Below are positions 10,742-22,645 of a stretch of 64,000 bases of DNA, one piece after another. This stretch comes from Roridomyces roridus (lineage: Eukaryota > Basidiomycota > Agaricomycetes > Agaricales > Mycenaceae). The position numbers and the translations under genes are program-made. The notes under the pieces are model-generated. The model was not told the DNA's origin. It did no database searches and saw nothing but the letters and a program-made list of their open reading frames with translations. The number at the start of each line of letters is the position of its first letter. The stretch's first letter is position 1. The stretch is from assembly GCA_029378245.1 (NCBI GenBank), contig JARKIF010000009.1:124001-188000 (forward strand), given 5' to 3'.

Positions 10742-11570
10742 TCACCACGGATACTTTCCGTCCTTGTGTACAAACACGGACGTCTTTCCCTCCTTCGCCA
10801 GCGCCTCCTTCACGATAACCTTACACCCATCCGCAGGATTAGCCCCAACCTTGACATAGTTGGTGAAATTCGTCGCATTCAACCCAGGGCATATCGAAAT
10901 CACGCGGATCCCCGAGCCATTCTGCTCTCCATCGAGCGCCCACTGCACCGTGAGCGAGTTGAGCGCGGCTTTCGAGGCGCTGTAGTAGAGGTACGCCGTG
11001 GGCAAGTGGGCGGGGCGGGAGGAGAAGGTGGTGTTGGATCCAAGGCCGGAGGAGATGTTCAAGATCGAGCCGCCTTTTTTGATGAGGGGGAGGAAGGCTT
11101 CTGTGAGTCGGCCGGTTCCAAACACGTTGGTGGCGAAGATGACTTCGGGTGGGCCGGCTGCCGCTGAGATTCCGGCGCTATGAAGAGTTGTGAATGAGTT
11201 GAAGGCAGAGGGTGAAGATGGTAGGGAACGCACTTGTTGACCAAGACATCTAACCCTGAGAGATTCTTCTCCTGCAGCGTCTTGGAGACGACGTCGTGTG
11301 CGTTCTGGATCGAAGTCGCCTCGGTGATATCCAGTTGGACGGGCACAACTGTCGAGGAGGGGTCGATATCAGATGCGAATTTCGCGATGGCCTCCTCTGC
11401 TGAAGCCAGTTTGCGAGATCCTGTCGGTGGGAGATGAGACACCATCGGGTGGATGGTGGGAACGCACCCATGAAGACGAGGACGTCAGGCGTCGCAGCCA
11501 ACTGCTTCACAGTGTGCATCCCCAGCCCTTGGTTCGCTCCAGTAATAAAGATGGTACGAGGGGAAGACAT
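10742..11570 (-). CDS. Short-chain dehydrogenase/reductase (classical SDR)
   Basis: Three exons (11468-11570, 11234-11420, 10742-11177) encode 241 residues. The Rossmann cofactor motif TGANQGLG is near residue 9, NNAGI is restored by splicing out 11178-11233, ISSGLG supplies the catalytic Ser, and YYSASKAAL contains the YxxxK pair. The substrate cannot be told from sequence; family members reduce or oxidise ketones and alcohols with NAD(P)(H). An upstream ATG at 11594 is in frame, but a TATA-like TATATAAGTG at 11602-11611 lies only 8 nt before it, so I chose 11570 (MSSPRTIF). All catalytic residues are present. It is convergent with the pheromone gene. Confidence 0.9.
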
Positions 11571-11885
11571 TTTGGTAAGTGAGAAGAATGCCATCCCGGC
11601 TCACTTATATAGGGCTCGAGAGGCGTCCGGTAGAGGATGACGGGCCAGAACGGCCCCGGATGTACAACCGCGCTTGATTCAGCACGAATGACACGATCAT
11701 GCATGATGAGGTCGGAAAAGAAATCTGCAGAGTGATCGGGTGTGCAGCCGTCGTTGATTCATGGAGAATGACTCAGGGGTAGTTGCCCGATTCCCTTGTC
11801 CTTTTCGACACTCGTCTGCCGCCCGAGCGCTCATATCTTGATTATCTGGTCACCTAGTGACACCGAGTTCAATAACGCATACACG
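11571..11885. other. Intergenic upstream region of the SDR gene
   Basis: It holds the TATA-like element at 11602-11611 and otherwise nothing I recognise. Confidence 0.5.
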
Positions 11886-12290
11886 CTAAACAGCACTTGA
11901 GCGAGACTTCTCTTGGGCCTTGACTCTCATTGAGCTTGCCATGGCGATTATAACACCCTTCAACATTCGTTCGAACTGAACCACTAGCAAGCACAAAGTA
12001 ATCCATTCGCGATACAATATCGATGCTATAACGTTATGTGTAACCCTCCAAAGCAGCTGTGAGACGTCCAGCGTGTTGACAACTGGCAATAAGAACGTCA
12101 GTTCGACAGCCTTGAGCGTAGGACAGAGAAAAGACACACCAACAGAGCAAACGAATTCGAGAGCAAGCCACAGAACGAAAGCGGGAAAGCAAGGAAGTGG
12201 GTTCGCGGACAAGTACAGTGCAGTTTTGGATCGAATGTGTGCCACCGGGTGGTGGCGACTAGAGTGAACCGGAGTCAATATCCTGCGCAT
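11886..12290 (-). pseudogene. Fragment of a multi-pass membrane protein
   Basis: A minus-strand frame encodes hydrophobic segments (FPAFVLWLALEFVCSVGVSF, then VIASILYREWITLCLLVVQF) ending in a short basic tail. The DNA at 12060-12230 resembles 14960-15130 (shared GAGACGTCCAGCG, then AACGAAAGC, AAGGAAGTGGGTTC-like words), where a second degenerate copy lacks an open frame. I take both as pieces of one family of fungal membrane proteins. No start codon context or further exon is visible nearby. Probably a relic. Confidence 0.35.
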
Positions 12291-12968
12291 GGATGCCGAA
12301 ACAAGCCGAAGTCATACCGGCGCCAAGGGCAAGCATAATCGAGCTAAACCTCAGGCAGCCGACTGACAGGGGCACATCTGAAGCACACAGTCTGATCAGA
12401 AACAGGCCGATGGTGCCGGAAGACACGAATTATTCTCAAAAATCCATGATGCCGATGTGCCGGCCGCGTTGAGCTCGCACTCGGAGTCACTCTGTGATCA
12501 ATTCAGATCAAAGGTGCCTGGAATCAGCAGATCCGAAAGCGGCTTGCGATCACAACAATTTTATCACGGTTAGATGTCGGAAAATCCGATAATTAGCCGG
12601 CGGCGAGGTCATGTGGGGTGGTATTCTGATGGCAAAGGGGGGATAAAAAGAACGATTCCTAACAAGTGAGGAATCGTAATAATGTTCAACTTTGGTTCCA
12701 TTTTCGAATGCGGTCCTGTACATGTGTTCTCTGGTTCACATCGCCAAAGCTTCATTTTGGGACTCGTAAATATACGCGCGCCCCAAATGCTCTTCTCGGG
12801 CGACTGCAATACTTACGATGCCCGACTTGCGACCACATCTGAACTTTTCTGAAGGGATGATCGGCCCTTCTTTGGCGACTACAGGGGTTCAATCTGAACC
12901 GGTTCCTCGCGCTCCTCGTACGAGAGCCACCGTCGGGACCAGATTCTGAGTGAAATGTCAAGTCAGTT
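12291..12968. other. No recognisable gene
   Basis: A 37-nt block near 12681 (starting GTTCAACTTTGGTTCCATTT) recurs with few changes at about 20159, so a short dispersed sequence is present. Nothing else stands out. Confidence 0.45.
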
Positions 12969-14552
12969 TTACAAGCGCGTTGCGAGTTTCAAACAGACCA
13001 TAATTTGGGTGGAGATGGAATACGTGATTTGAGAGACTATCACACCACTCCGCTTCTCGCTGCCCGCAGTGATCACTGAAACTGTGGCAAGAATGCAATA
13101 GATTGCCGCAGATTCGACGCTGTGACTTTCAATTATGTCGAATGAATTATGAATCCCCTCTACGTACACAATTTCGAAAGCCCGAGCGCAGCGCCTCCGA
13201 AAATCATCACCAAGGCTCAACATTTTTCGTTGAATGTACAATAGGCGACCAGCTAGTCGAATTATTAATTTTTGGCGGAGGACTGAATGTGAACCACCCA
13301 CCAGTCAGGACCGTTAGAACAAAATTCGGGATCACGACACATACAAATGACACCCTTCGGGCCGAGATACTGCCATTCATCCTGGTGAACAAGATTATAT
13401 TAAGGACTGAACAAGGGTCTATGATGACGAAGATTCGGAAGTTGGGCGACACACTGAAAGTTCCCAGAATAATGACGGCCGGCCACACAATAATCCTTTT
13501 CCGGAATTCTCATATTGCGTAGCAACGGTACAACTGCGCGATTGCGGGTCAATTGATGACAGTTAGACAGAGCGCTGAGATTATACCAATACTAGGTCAG
13601 TCATCAAGCTAGCACTTTTGTTAGTACGAGTGAGGGCCCGGGAGCAGAACGGAACCATTGACCTGTTCGTCAAAGAGATTATACAAGAGGTCAGTGATCG
13701 AGGAATCGGGCACAGCAGATCTTGCACGTGCCTCTGACTGCCCCATTTGGCTTCAACCCCGTTCTAGAGCAAGTTGAGGGAGGTTGCTGTTAGGCATGTA
13801 CATAGGACCTTGAAGTATATGTACTTATGTTCACCATTTACAATATTATAGCCTGAGGGAGCGAGGTATTTGGCTTGTGGATGCAAGAGGTCTACCGTGC
13901 GAATACAGATGTTATATCTCATGATCATCAAAGCCGAAGTTGCCTTGGCTCGTCCACCTTCCCTAGCTCTACCCAGTTCACATATTGAAATTCAACCAGG
14001 ACATACTAACCAAGTCATAGACTAAAGCTAAGCCACATCCTCGTACAACTTGCTCTAGACCGGGGTTGAAGCCAAATGGGGCAGTCAGAGGCACGTGCAA
14101 GATCTGCTGTGCCCGATTCCTCGATCACTGACCTCTTGTCCAAGGTGTCAAGTGACGAGACTGGCTGCTCCGCAGCAGCTGGATCTGTAACGATACTCTG
14201 GAGCAATCGAGCCGAGATGGCCAGCCCACCAATTTGAAGAAGCAGCTGAATCGTTGCAAAGAGGAGCATAACCCAAGTCGCCGTCAGCAAGGGCAGCCTT
14301 CCGCGATTGTTTCGGCGCGAGAGATTACGGATGGCGGATACAAAGAAATGCACGTAAATGCCTAAGAAAATCAGCCAGACGCTGTTGCAAAACGGCCCTG
14401 TACCAACCGTATAGGAACACCACCAACTATCTGGACAATGAGTCCCGTCGCAGGCTGGTCCAATGGAATGTACATACACAGGTTTGAATGATCAGAAGTT
14501 CGAGTTGGAACCAGGCTTCATTGAAGCTTGTAGAGTCCACCAGATAGCTCAT
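12969..14552 (-). pseudogene. Agaricomycete multi-pass membrane protein, rearranged and probably dead
   Basis: The N-terminal part reads MSYLVDSTSFNEAWFQLELL, then after a 47-nt intron WWCSYTVGTGPFCNS and LIFLGIYVHFFVSAIRNLSR, with a second transmembrane segment around LLTATWVMLLFATIQLLLQ. The C-terminal part at 12969-13200 reads AGRLLYIQRKML, then ESAAIYCILATVSVIT. These match, in order, the first and last thirds of a common but functionally unknown agaric membrane protein family. The middle is missing or unreadable, and a 94-nt stretch of the first exon is repeated in inverted orientation inside it (13683-13776). I infer a gene broken by an inverted duplication. Confidence 0.45.
13683..14139. 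repeat. 94-nt inverted repeat inside the membrane-protein gene
   Basis: Bases 13683-13776 are the reverse complement of 14046-14139 with one mismatch, separated by 269 nt. The right arm is exon sequence encoding VIEESGTADLARASDCPIWL; the left arm is its inverted copy. The near identity implies a recent event. Confidence 0.9.
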
Positions 14553-15254
14553 GAGTGTAAGAGAGTGGATGGCGTGGTCCACTCGTCCATTATAAACTGG
14601 CCATGGGTATTTCAGGAATGATGGTCGTCGAAGTCTCGGGAAGAAATCTGAAGTCAATGATACGGGAGTGACGATGGAATTGGAGAACCTGCGAAGATCA
14701 TGGAGGGTTGCAAGCAACAAGCGGATATCCAGATCGACGGTTCACAAGTGGTTGATCCACGTTGTTGAACGACAACAGTCGAAAGGAATAGAAGCCAGGA
14801 TGGAACAACTTACAAGCCTGATTGTTGGCAGAATCAACCCATTTCTGAATTCTAGGCAGGATACAGTAAAATTTGATACGAAGCACAAAGTCCCCCTTCG
14901 TCATGGTGCGGTGCCTGGTGCACGCCTTGAGCCAAATCTTGAAATCATAATGGTCGAAATCGAGACGTCCAGCGTTTTGATCCGGGAGAAAGTACGCGCC
15001 AAACTATGTCCAAGTCAGCTCCACAGCCGTGAGCAGTGAACAGAGTACACACCAATACGACAGCGGATCACAAAACGAAAGCAAAAGCAGAACAAGGAAA
15101 GCAACAGCGGCGTAATGGGTTCAGTGACTGGTTAGTACTTGAGTATTGCAGGCTCGACCGGTTAGTGTTGGGGGTCCAGGGAAGCGTCCTTCCTTGGTGG
15201 AGGTGGGGTTTCGCGGGCGAAGAGGCCGGTGGTGGGGTGGGTTGCGAGAGGGCT
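14553..15254. other. No intact gene; degenerate membrane-protein copy
   Basis: Bases about 14960-15130 resemble the 12060-12230 membrane-protein fragment but carry stops in all frames. The rest shows nothing recognisable. Confidence 0.4.
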
Positions 15255-16084
15255 TCACGGACGTATACGGAGGGAGGGCTTCGTGGAGGTTGAAGAAGAG
15301 GGTTTCGCCTGGACTCGGGAGTGGGTAGCGCGTCGGTCCAAAACCAAGAAGCAGCAGCTGACACAGAATGGTTAGCTCGCAATGTGCTGCGTTCAGATAA
15401 ATGGCTTACCACAAGCATTCTAGCAATCGTATCCAAGCAACGTCCCCGATATTCGTCTTTTCATCTTCCAGCAAATCGCCACTAGGCGTATCTACGAAGG
15501 AAAGACAAGTATTCAGTGGTCGGTATGAAACCAGAGGAAGAGTAGAACTCACGACGTATTACATATCCCAACCTTTAAAACAAGCAACACCTTCGTCCGC
15601 CACCCCCCACATCTGTCAAGGCGGTGAGCAAGGTGCAACGAAGCAAAGGAAGTGGACTTACAATCACTTATTCATAGATCTACCGCCTCTCCCCACACCT
15701 ACAAGCCTGAGTCAGGACAAATATCGGAGAACGATTGTGGGAAACATACCATTCAAATCGAGCACAACCCCCTTCGTATCTGAAAGAAATCCAAGACGAA
15801 TGTCAGCTTTGAAGGAGAGGAGACAACAAGAAGAACCCACCAAGCAAAATTTCGTGGGGCGAAGGAAGACCGTGTCGACGACGATGGCCATGAATCATCG
15901 AAGATACCGGGACGCGAGGGCGGGGAGCCGTTGGCGCGATCTTGAGGCGCTTGGCAGGGCGGTCACCACCGCGGTCGTCGAGGTTATGAGTCTTCTTATG
16001 GAGCGAGAGAGACCCGAATTCGAGATTGAAGCTGCGCGGGAGCGGGGAGGCGGTATGATTTTACAGGAAGAATACAGAGGACAT
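15255..16084 (-). CDS. Hypothetical multi-exon protein with a basic NLS-like segment
   Basis: Exon 16065-16084 (MSSVFF) is followed by a 33-nt intron 16032-16064 (gtaaaa to gcgcag); read through, it would stop at TAA at once. Exon 15841-16031 encodes a basic, Pro-rich stretch with DRPAKRLKIAPTAPRPRVPV, which resembles a Myc-type nuclear localisation signal. A 61-nt intron (15780-15840) leads to DTKGVVLDLN. Later exons are uncertain; one around 15410-15490 reads DTPSGDLLEDEKTNIGDVAW, and the stop I propose is at 15255. A plus-strand frame over the same DNA looks like an antisense shadow. Family unknown. Confidence 0.35.
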
Positions 16085-16265
16085 GGTGGTAGCAGGTCAA
16101 GAAACGATGAGGGTGGCTGACAGTCAAGCGAGCGAGACTTTGATGGCCATTACTGATCATTGATTGTCGATCAACTCCCTCGCATTGGTTTTGCTCCAAC
16201 GCAGTCGGACTCGAATATTCTTCTTAGTCACATACAGAAGCCACAGTATGTATATCAAAATTCAC

Positions 16266-17820
16266 TCAAGCAGAAACAACCCCAAGCCCCATCGCGCCTC
16301 TTCCCGCTCCCAACACGTCAACCTCCTGCGCAAGCCCAACGAGCCCCACACCCGTCACCGCCACGGGAAAGTCGGGAGGCGGGATACCCTGCACGAACGC
16401 CTCTCGCTGGCGCGCTACATAATCCTTGTTCGCAGGGGTGAGTGGGACCGACGGGATGTACATTACTGAACGAATTGAGTGGGAGGGAAATCAAATTGAA
16501 TTTGAAAGAAAGAAAGGACGAACCGGCAGAGTCCTCGGCACCGAAATGATCTTCTTCCACAGAATGCACGACATCGCAATGCCACCAGACGGTATCGCCC
16601 GGGTTCACCTCCGGGATGGAGGGCATCGTTTTATCGAGGAGCATGTGCTGTCATGTCGTTAAGCCCAGGGTGAATGAGATGCAGGTAATACTCACAGGAT
16701 GCGACTCTTTAGTCGGTTTCGGTCCTCCGAAACCACCGTCTCTGGCATGGATACCAGGGAAGTCGGGCGTGGAGATATCGAATACCCAGTTCTTTGCGTC
16801 TAAAATCTCTGCATCGTCGGGGGGCACAAGGGACCGGAAGAACGGGCGGAGGATGATGTATGCGTTCGAGAGAAGGACATCGGGGAAGACTTGAAGGGTG
16901 CCTTGGTTAGGAGCCGCTTTACTACAAGTCCGGTCAGATTCTACGCAGACGGACCACGTAAAAAGATAACTACCTGATAGCGAGCCATCCTTGGAACGTG
17001 CGAAACACACTCGACTTTGACTGCGAATGAGAACACTTCTACTTGAGCGATAAAAAGGAGATTCACCTGATTCGGCCGTCTATACAACGACGTGCGCGCC
17101 TCAAGGCGGGGCTCGAGTGCATACGGATCATGCTTGGTCCAATTTCCAGAGAGTATGTCCTTGAAACACGCACGGAAGTTCTCGTCTTCCCACCGCTCGA
17201 TAGATCCACCGTCAACATGCGGAGTATGGACGGTCCACTTGACGCCAGGGTGCCGGATTCGGAAACGGTCGGCGTAGCTGAGAGGCGTGGCAAGATCGAC
17301 GCCTTCGGGACTCTGTCCGCTGGAGGACGTGACGTGGTAGAGGTTATTCAGCCAAGTCGATACTTTGAGCATATTAGGATGCGCGCGGGCTTGAATTTGT
17401 GGTTTCGTCCAACTTCAAGAGGTTGGATCAGAATCGGAGCTATCCATGGAAAGGGACGTACTAAAGATGGAAGAACTGCTTATCGCCCTCGGGCATCCCG
17501 TCAGACTGAGGGTTAGCCTTGATGAACTCCTCGAGCTCCGTCTTCCACTTGCGAGCCTGTGCATCGTCCACGACGTCCTTGACCACGACCGTGCCCTTGC
17601 GCTTGATGTCGGCGATTTGCTGCGGAGTGAGCGTATCAAGGTCGGCGAACGCGACTTGGGGGATGTAGGCCGAGCCCTCCTTGGCGATGACCGCAGTGAC
17701 CTTGCCCATCTCGACGAGGACCTCGGTCCATGCTTTGGTGAGATCTTGCTCAAAGTTGGGGTTTTCTGCAGCGATGCTGCGCTTGATGTCGACGAAGCGG
17801 GGAGGGAGAGAAGAGGACAT
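16266..17820 (-). CDS. DUF1479 family protein, predicted Fe(II)/2-oxoglutarate dioxygenase-like
   Basis: Six exons (17462-17820, 17067-17412, 16974-17020, 16696-16921, 16524-16647, 16266-16465) sum to 1302 nt and 433 residues. The protein starts MSSSLPPRFVDIKRSIAAEN and contains the conserved YWTKPQ, WLNNLYHV and HTPHVDGGSIERWED; the HxD-like pair in the latter suits iron binding in the double-stranded beta-helix fold. SVFRTFQGWLAI, GTLQVFPD, PGDTVWWHCDVVHSVE (second metal His candidate) and MYIPSVPLTPAN follow as in the family, which includes bacterial YbiU. Length is near complete and all splice sites are GT-AG. The substrate is unknown. Confidence 0.88.
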
Positions 17821-17981
17821 GGTGGTGAGACTGAGAGTGCAAGGAGGCCTTGAGGCGCCGCTTATCAGCTGGCTAGGCTCACTCTGCACCGATGATCCGA
17901 TTTTATGGCTTTGAATGCCGTCCGACGGTGGCCCGCCGGTGGGCCGCCTTTCCGCTCTATCCAACGTCATATTTCGAAACA

Positions 17982-20070
17982 TCAGAATCCCTCCCCAGAT
18001 ATCCACCGTTGTACCATATCCAACGCCTCCTTCGGCTTATCGTACGGAACCTGAAAGAAGAATGAGCCACGTTTCTCGAGGCACGCCCACGAAAACGTAC
18101 CATATGCCCCGCAGAATCAACAGTCAAGAACGTCAACCCCTTCGCACTCCTCACCAACCCCGCTCTCCCATTACCCGCCAAATCTCCAACCGCCCACGGC
18201 TTCAACGCCTCCTTATTAAACGCCTCTCTCCCGCTCCACTGCATCTCAAGCGTCCACCGTTCATTCCCAACCCAGTTGCAGCTCCAATCGTACGTCCCCA
18301 CATAAATGAGCACGCGCACCCCGCGTTCGAGCAGCGCACCGAGGTAGTCCTGCGTCGCATGCTGGAAGATATCCATGTGCTCGCGGAAGGCGGTGCCAAC
18401 GGTGGCGTCGCAGGAGGTAAAGTTGGCGTGGACCGACGGGTCTACGCCGAGTGCTTCACGGACGGAGGGGCGGGAGAGATAGTCTCGGATGTGACTATGA
18501 GTGATGTTGGAGAGAAGAGCATAAAGAGGGCCAAAGAAACGCACGCGGTGACGGGATAACAGAGATTCTCTGCCCTTTCCTCGGGGCTACACGGTAGGGA
18601 AATATCATACGGATTCCGTTCTACACAACATTCTCAGCACAAGACGAAGGTTGATTTTTGGACGCACCAGATCGCCGGAATGGTTCTGTGAAATACGTGT
18701 CGCAGTACGCGCCTGCAGCAGCACAGTCGACAGCGTCGAAGATGTCGATACAGGATTCTTTGAGTCGCTGCTCGCAACGAGGGATCTGGGTTCGTTGTAT
18801 TAGATTATAAGTCAACTGGATGGCCGCGCGCGTACCATCTGCTTCATCTGGACGCATTCCCTGACGATATTCTTCAGCATTCGTCCCAAGTACTCAGCAG
18901 GGATACTCACGCGATGCTAAGCGTGGGCGCGAAGGAGGCATGTGTACACTGTATTTCGAATGACGAGGTCCTTTGGTGAAGTAAATCCGTCATTCCGTTC
19001 CCTGTTCTCAAGTCAGACAAAGGAGCGGTGGAAACAGATAGTCACTGCGCACCAATCATGACAGATTCCAGGTTAATCGGCGTGTATCCCTCTGCGGCCA
19101 ACCTCGCATTTTGGTCGTAAACTTCAGCCGCGAAGAGAGGGACATAGCGGCCCTGAGCGGCGTTGAGCACCAAAGAACGCGGTGAAGCAGCACAAATACG
19201 CACCCCGTATGATTCCCCCGTCATATGAAACGCACGTCCCTTGAATTTGGAAAAGTGTTCAAAGAATACAAAGACAAAGGCGGCGATATCCTTGGCGCCC
19301 TCTTCCGTCGTGCTCTGAATCAGATTATCAGCGGGAAACCTTGGGAGCGCAACGCGGCAGGCTCACGACGCTCTCTCCGTACTCGGCATAGCTAAAGCCA
19401 ACGCCAACGGGTTGATCGACGAAGAAAATGTTGGCGTTGGTGTTCCAGCTCTCGGGATGGAACGAAGTGCCATTGCCGTCCGATATGCGGCATGGTCCTT
19501 CGACGTGTCAAGTGCCGTTCAATCCAAGTTCATCCAAGGCCTACCGAGCTCCATGAAAAGCCCAAGACTCGAGCTGCACCCGGGCCCTGCGTTTATCTAT
19601 TAACTCCGCGTCGAAATCACGGTGGTTCTAGCACGCACCACCGTTTGTCCAGAAGATAACATCATCCGTGTCAGGGTCATTCCTACTCTCAAAAAAGTAG
19701 AAGAATATGTGCCGAGCTTCGATGTCGATATATCCCGTGTACGCGCTGCAGTCATTTCGCATCAATCCCCTTATCGGAGCGAAGACGCGGAGGTCACACC
19801 TGACAGTCTCGTCGCAGAACGCGCTCTTCTTGATGCGCACGTTGTAGTTCGGGAACGCTGGATGCCCTAGAACGCTGAAATCCGTCTCCGACAGGGCGCT
19901 CAGGTTCTCCATTGGCGTGAAAAGGCCGTCATCGTATGCGGGCGCTCTAGGCGGTGATTCAGCCTCGCCGTTTGTGCTTGTCAGAGGAAGGATGGGTACC
20001 TGAAAGTCGCTTGATAAGTGCTCGCAAGGACAGAGAGGACCTGGAGCAGCAATAGTGCCCAGATCGACAT
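17982..20070 (-). CDS. Secreted serine carboxypeptidase (peptidase family S10)
   Basis: Thirteen exons from 20000-20070 to 17982-18050 sum to 1482 nt and 493 residues. The N-terminus [17 protein letters not shown] is a signal peptide. The family body follows: [49 protein letters not shown]. The catalytic Ser is in GESYGG, restored exactly by removing intron 19153-19203. The Asp lies in [14 protein letters not shown] and the His in DSAGHM, so the triad is complete. Cys-rich segments between supply the usual disulphides. It removes C-terminal residues from peptides at acidic pH, in the vacuole or outside the cell; no retention signal is seen. Introns are 47-54 nt. It ends 161 nt before the start of the same-strand DUF1479 gene. 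Confidence 0.95.
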
Positions 20071-20336
20071 GGTGGTTGGTTGGTGAGAGAGACGGCGCTC
20101 CGAAAGTTCCGAAGCGATTGATCGTGGATCATTGATCACGTGGCTTCTAGTTCAAGACGTTCAACTTTGGTTCAATTTTTGAATACGGCCCTTTTTTCTG
20201 GCCCATCAGTCTCATCTTCGAAGTTTCGTTCCGTGCGCCAGAAACATATGCACGGCGCAACTTCATCAATACTGCGCGTGTGATCAACCTCAACCTCTCG
20301 CAGTGTTCCGTTGCTCAGAACTTGTCACTTGCTCGT
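20071..20336. other. Upstream region of the carboxypeptidase gene
   Basis: It contains GATCATTGATCACGTG-like sequence near 20127-20142 and, at about 20159, the second copy of the short block also seen near 12681. Confidence 0.4.
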
Positions 20337-20723
20337 TCAGAGCGTCCGGAAGCCATCTGGGGTCACTTTTGTGGAGTTTCTGGAAATCCCGGCCGACCTA
20401 CGTAGACGGTAGGAGCAAAAATACCACTGATCAATCGGCAGGTCGTTGCATTCAAGAAGTAGGTTATTACCCATTCTTTCAAGAGTGGCACAATACGGCG
20501 ATACACCCAGGCCCTTCGTTTGCCACTTGAGATTGTGTAAGCGAAGGAGATTCTTTAGTGTCACAGACTGCCAAATGATGCGAAGCGCATGGCTGGAGAA
20601 AACCGTGGAGGTCTCCCTGGTTCGGACCATCTACTTTGGCCACCCCTCTCCAGAGGTAGCGTACCTGCCGATCCAGCTGAGAGCATGGTCCACAATCTCA
20701 GGGAGCTGGAGAAAATGGTGCAT
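20337..20723 (-). pseudogene. F-box exon relic of the F-box/LRR family
   Basis: The minus strand reads MHHFLQLPEIVDHALSWIG, an F-box start like MHRCLQVPELVELITS in the paralogues. A stop (TAG) then falls where the paralogues continue, after which the frame resumes with RETSTVFSSHALRIIWQSVT, matching ARTSTVFSDHALRLLWAS. The downstream LRR part is missing. It sits directly before the intact paralogue, also on the minus strand. Confidence 0.75.
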
Positions 20724-20969
20724 GGACGTGGCAGGGGATGGTGGAACTTTGAAGGCATGTTGAAGTGGCAAAGAAGAGAAGCAGTCTCGTCACCTAGCTT
20801 ACCTGAAGAGGAGAACCCGCGTTTGTGACTGGAGAGCAAGATCAGTATGAGAATATGCACGGATGAATAGGGACCAAGGTACAAGGCTCAAGCAACCTAC
20901 ACCGTTTCAAGAATCGACTTCCCGCTGCATGAAATACTCCTTCACGCTGCCACGGTGTGATTCTCCTCT

Positions 20970-22547
20970 TCATGAGCCCTGCAGAATAGATTTCACCTCC
21001 TTCCAGATAGTGTCATATCCAAACGCTTCTGGGACCGCATTGGCCTCCCACTCCTCATCCTCATCTTCCTTATCAACCAGCGTACAAACGTGTCTCAGTC
21101 GCGGACACATACGTGCGAGAAATTGCGCAACGGCCCCCGCATTCGAAATGGGCGACGCATCGACCTCCAGCCTCATCAAGCGTTTCAGGTAAAAATCGCC
21201 TTCTGAACTCGGGACCACCGTGGCGTCGAACGCGATCGACAACCTGACGAGACGGGGGCAGTATTGGGCAAAGGCCTCCAGGCAGCGGAGGGTCGTTCGA
21301 GGCCGGGAGGACCCGAAACACGACTCCAGCATCAAAGACTCGATCTGCGGCCAAGAGCGAGCCATATCGACAACCGTGGCGTCGTCCAGGTCGAAACCAA
21401 CGGCCGTGAACATGGTGACGTGGGTGAGATTGTTGAAACAGAAAAGTCGGTGAAGCGATGAAGCACGAATGGTAAAGATGGGGGCGTCGGAACGGTGGAA
21501 TGACCCATAGCCATCGTTGATTGTCAAGCTCGTCAGGGAGGAATGAGAAACCCCGCCTTCAATCGCGGAAATCAGGCGATGGATCTCGTGTGCAGATGAA
21601 AAATTAGTAGGTCCGTATTCGTTCATCGAGTCCACAGCGCACGAGGTGAGCGCAATTTCACGGCCTCGTTCGAAGAACCGAGACGCGGAATCGAAATCGG
21701 TGAGTTCCAAATCCAGAAGCGACGGAAAGAACGGCTGGTTTCTTGGAGAAGGGAAGTCGGCAGGGATGCTGTGCAGATTCAACTGCCGGAGGCTGGTGAG
21801 ACGAGAGAGATGGTCAAGGGCAGGACCTTCCAGCACGTCTGTAGAGATTGACTGAAGGTGGTCCAATCCGCGTACGCACTCCGACAACGCAGACACAGCA
21901 GCCGGGTCCACACGACTGAAACAGGACAAGTCTGCCAACTGGGGACAGCGAGTGGCGATCGCGAGGCTGGACACTATTGGCATGGTGGCAGGCCAGTTGT
22001 CGGGCATGTGAATTTCGGTGAGACCGGGCGCGAGGAAACATTCGATGAACCGAATGTCACCCTCCCCATGCTCTGAGTGGACCGACCACCAATACACGAC
22101 GCCAAGCATCGGAAACATTGACGCGGACAGCCAAGGGTGAACGTTCCGGAACATGCGCGAGGTATCAGCCGCATCAGCCTTGCAAAACAGACGCCGAACG
22201 TATGCTCCGTTGAAACGCAAACGCTCAAAGTCGGAGTCTTGCAATGAGCGACGCGGTGTCTTTGACGATGGTTAATTGTCATTCAATGTAACAATGATGG
22301 GGCCACGCACCATCGTGGATTTCGTAGCGGAACCTTTCCCTTTTACTCTCAAGCTGTAGGCATCCGAAGGGAGGCATCGGAGGAGATTTATCAGAGTCGC
22401 CGACGCCCAAAGCAGTCGGAGTGCGTGGTCGGAGAAGACCGTCGAGGTCCTTGCCAGCACCGCGAGGTCGCGGAGGTTCTGACGGTGTACGGATAGTTGA
22501 GAGGTGATGAGTTCCACAAGCTCAGGGACCTGGAGGCAGCGATGCAT
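20970..22547 (-). CDS. F-box/leucine-rich repeat protein (the intact family member)
   Basis: Two exons, 22311-22547 and 20970-22259, flank a 51-nt intron and encode about 508 residues. The N-terminal F-box (MHRCLQVPELVELITSQLSV, LARTSTVFSDHALRLLWAS) should bind Skp1. The rest holds degenerate leucine-rich repeats (LDHLSRLTSLRQLNLHS, FCFNNLTHVTMF, MARSWPQIESLML, CPRLVRLSIAFDAT), the likely substrate surface of an SCF ubiquitin ligase. The C-terminus is acidic (EDEDEEWEAN). An in-frame upstream ATG at 22571 is possible; I chose 22547 because all paralogues share MHRCL. This is the only uninterrupted copy in the window. Confidence 0.85.
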
Positions 22548-22617
22548 GAGAGAGACAAGAGAGAAAGCCAAGAGGCAAGATCAGAAAATGATTGACTGGT
22601 GATTGGCAGCTCGGCAG

Positions 22618-22645
22618 CGAACGTCGGCTCACTTTCCGCCGAACG
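22618..22645 (+). promoter_or_regulatory. Conserved block upstream of the F-box/LRR genes (copy 1)
   Basis: AACGTCGGCTCACTTTC followed by a GCCGAACG word occurs 71 nt upstream of the intact F-box gene and again at 31909-31934 upstream of its paralogue, with a nearly identical AGATCAGAAAATGATT stretch just before it in both. It may be a shared promoter element or simply duplicated flank. Confidence 0.45.

Noticed and set aside
11886..12290. STE3-type pheromone receptor next to the pheromone gene
   Set aside because: Hydrophobic segments are present, but the order and motifs of STE3 receptors are not.
15401..16120. 239-residue plus-strand open frame
   Set aside because: Composition is unlike a folded protein and the opposite strand carries splice-consistent exons over the same DNA.
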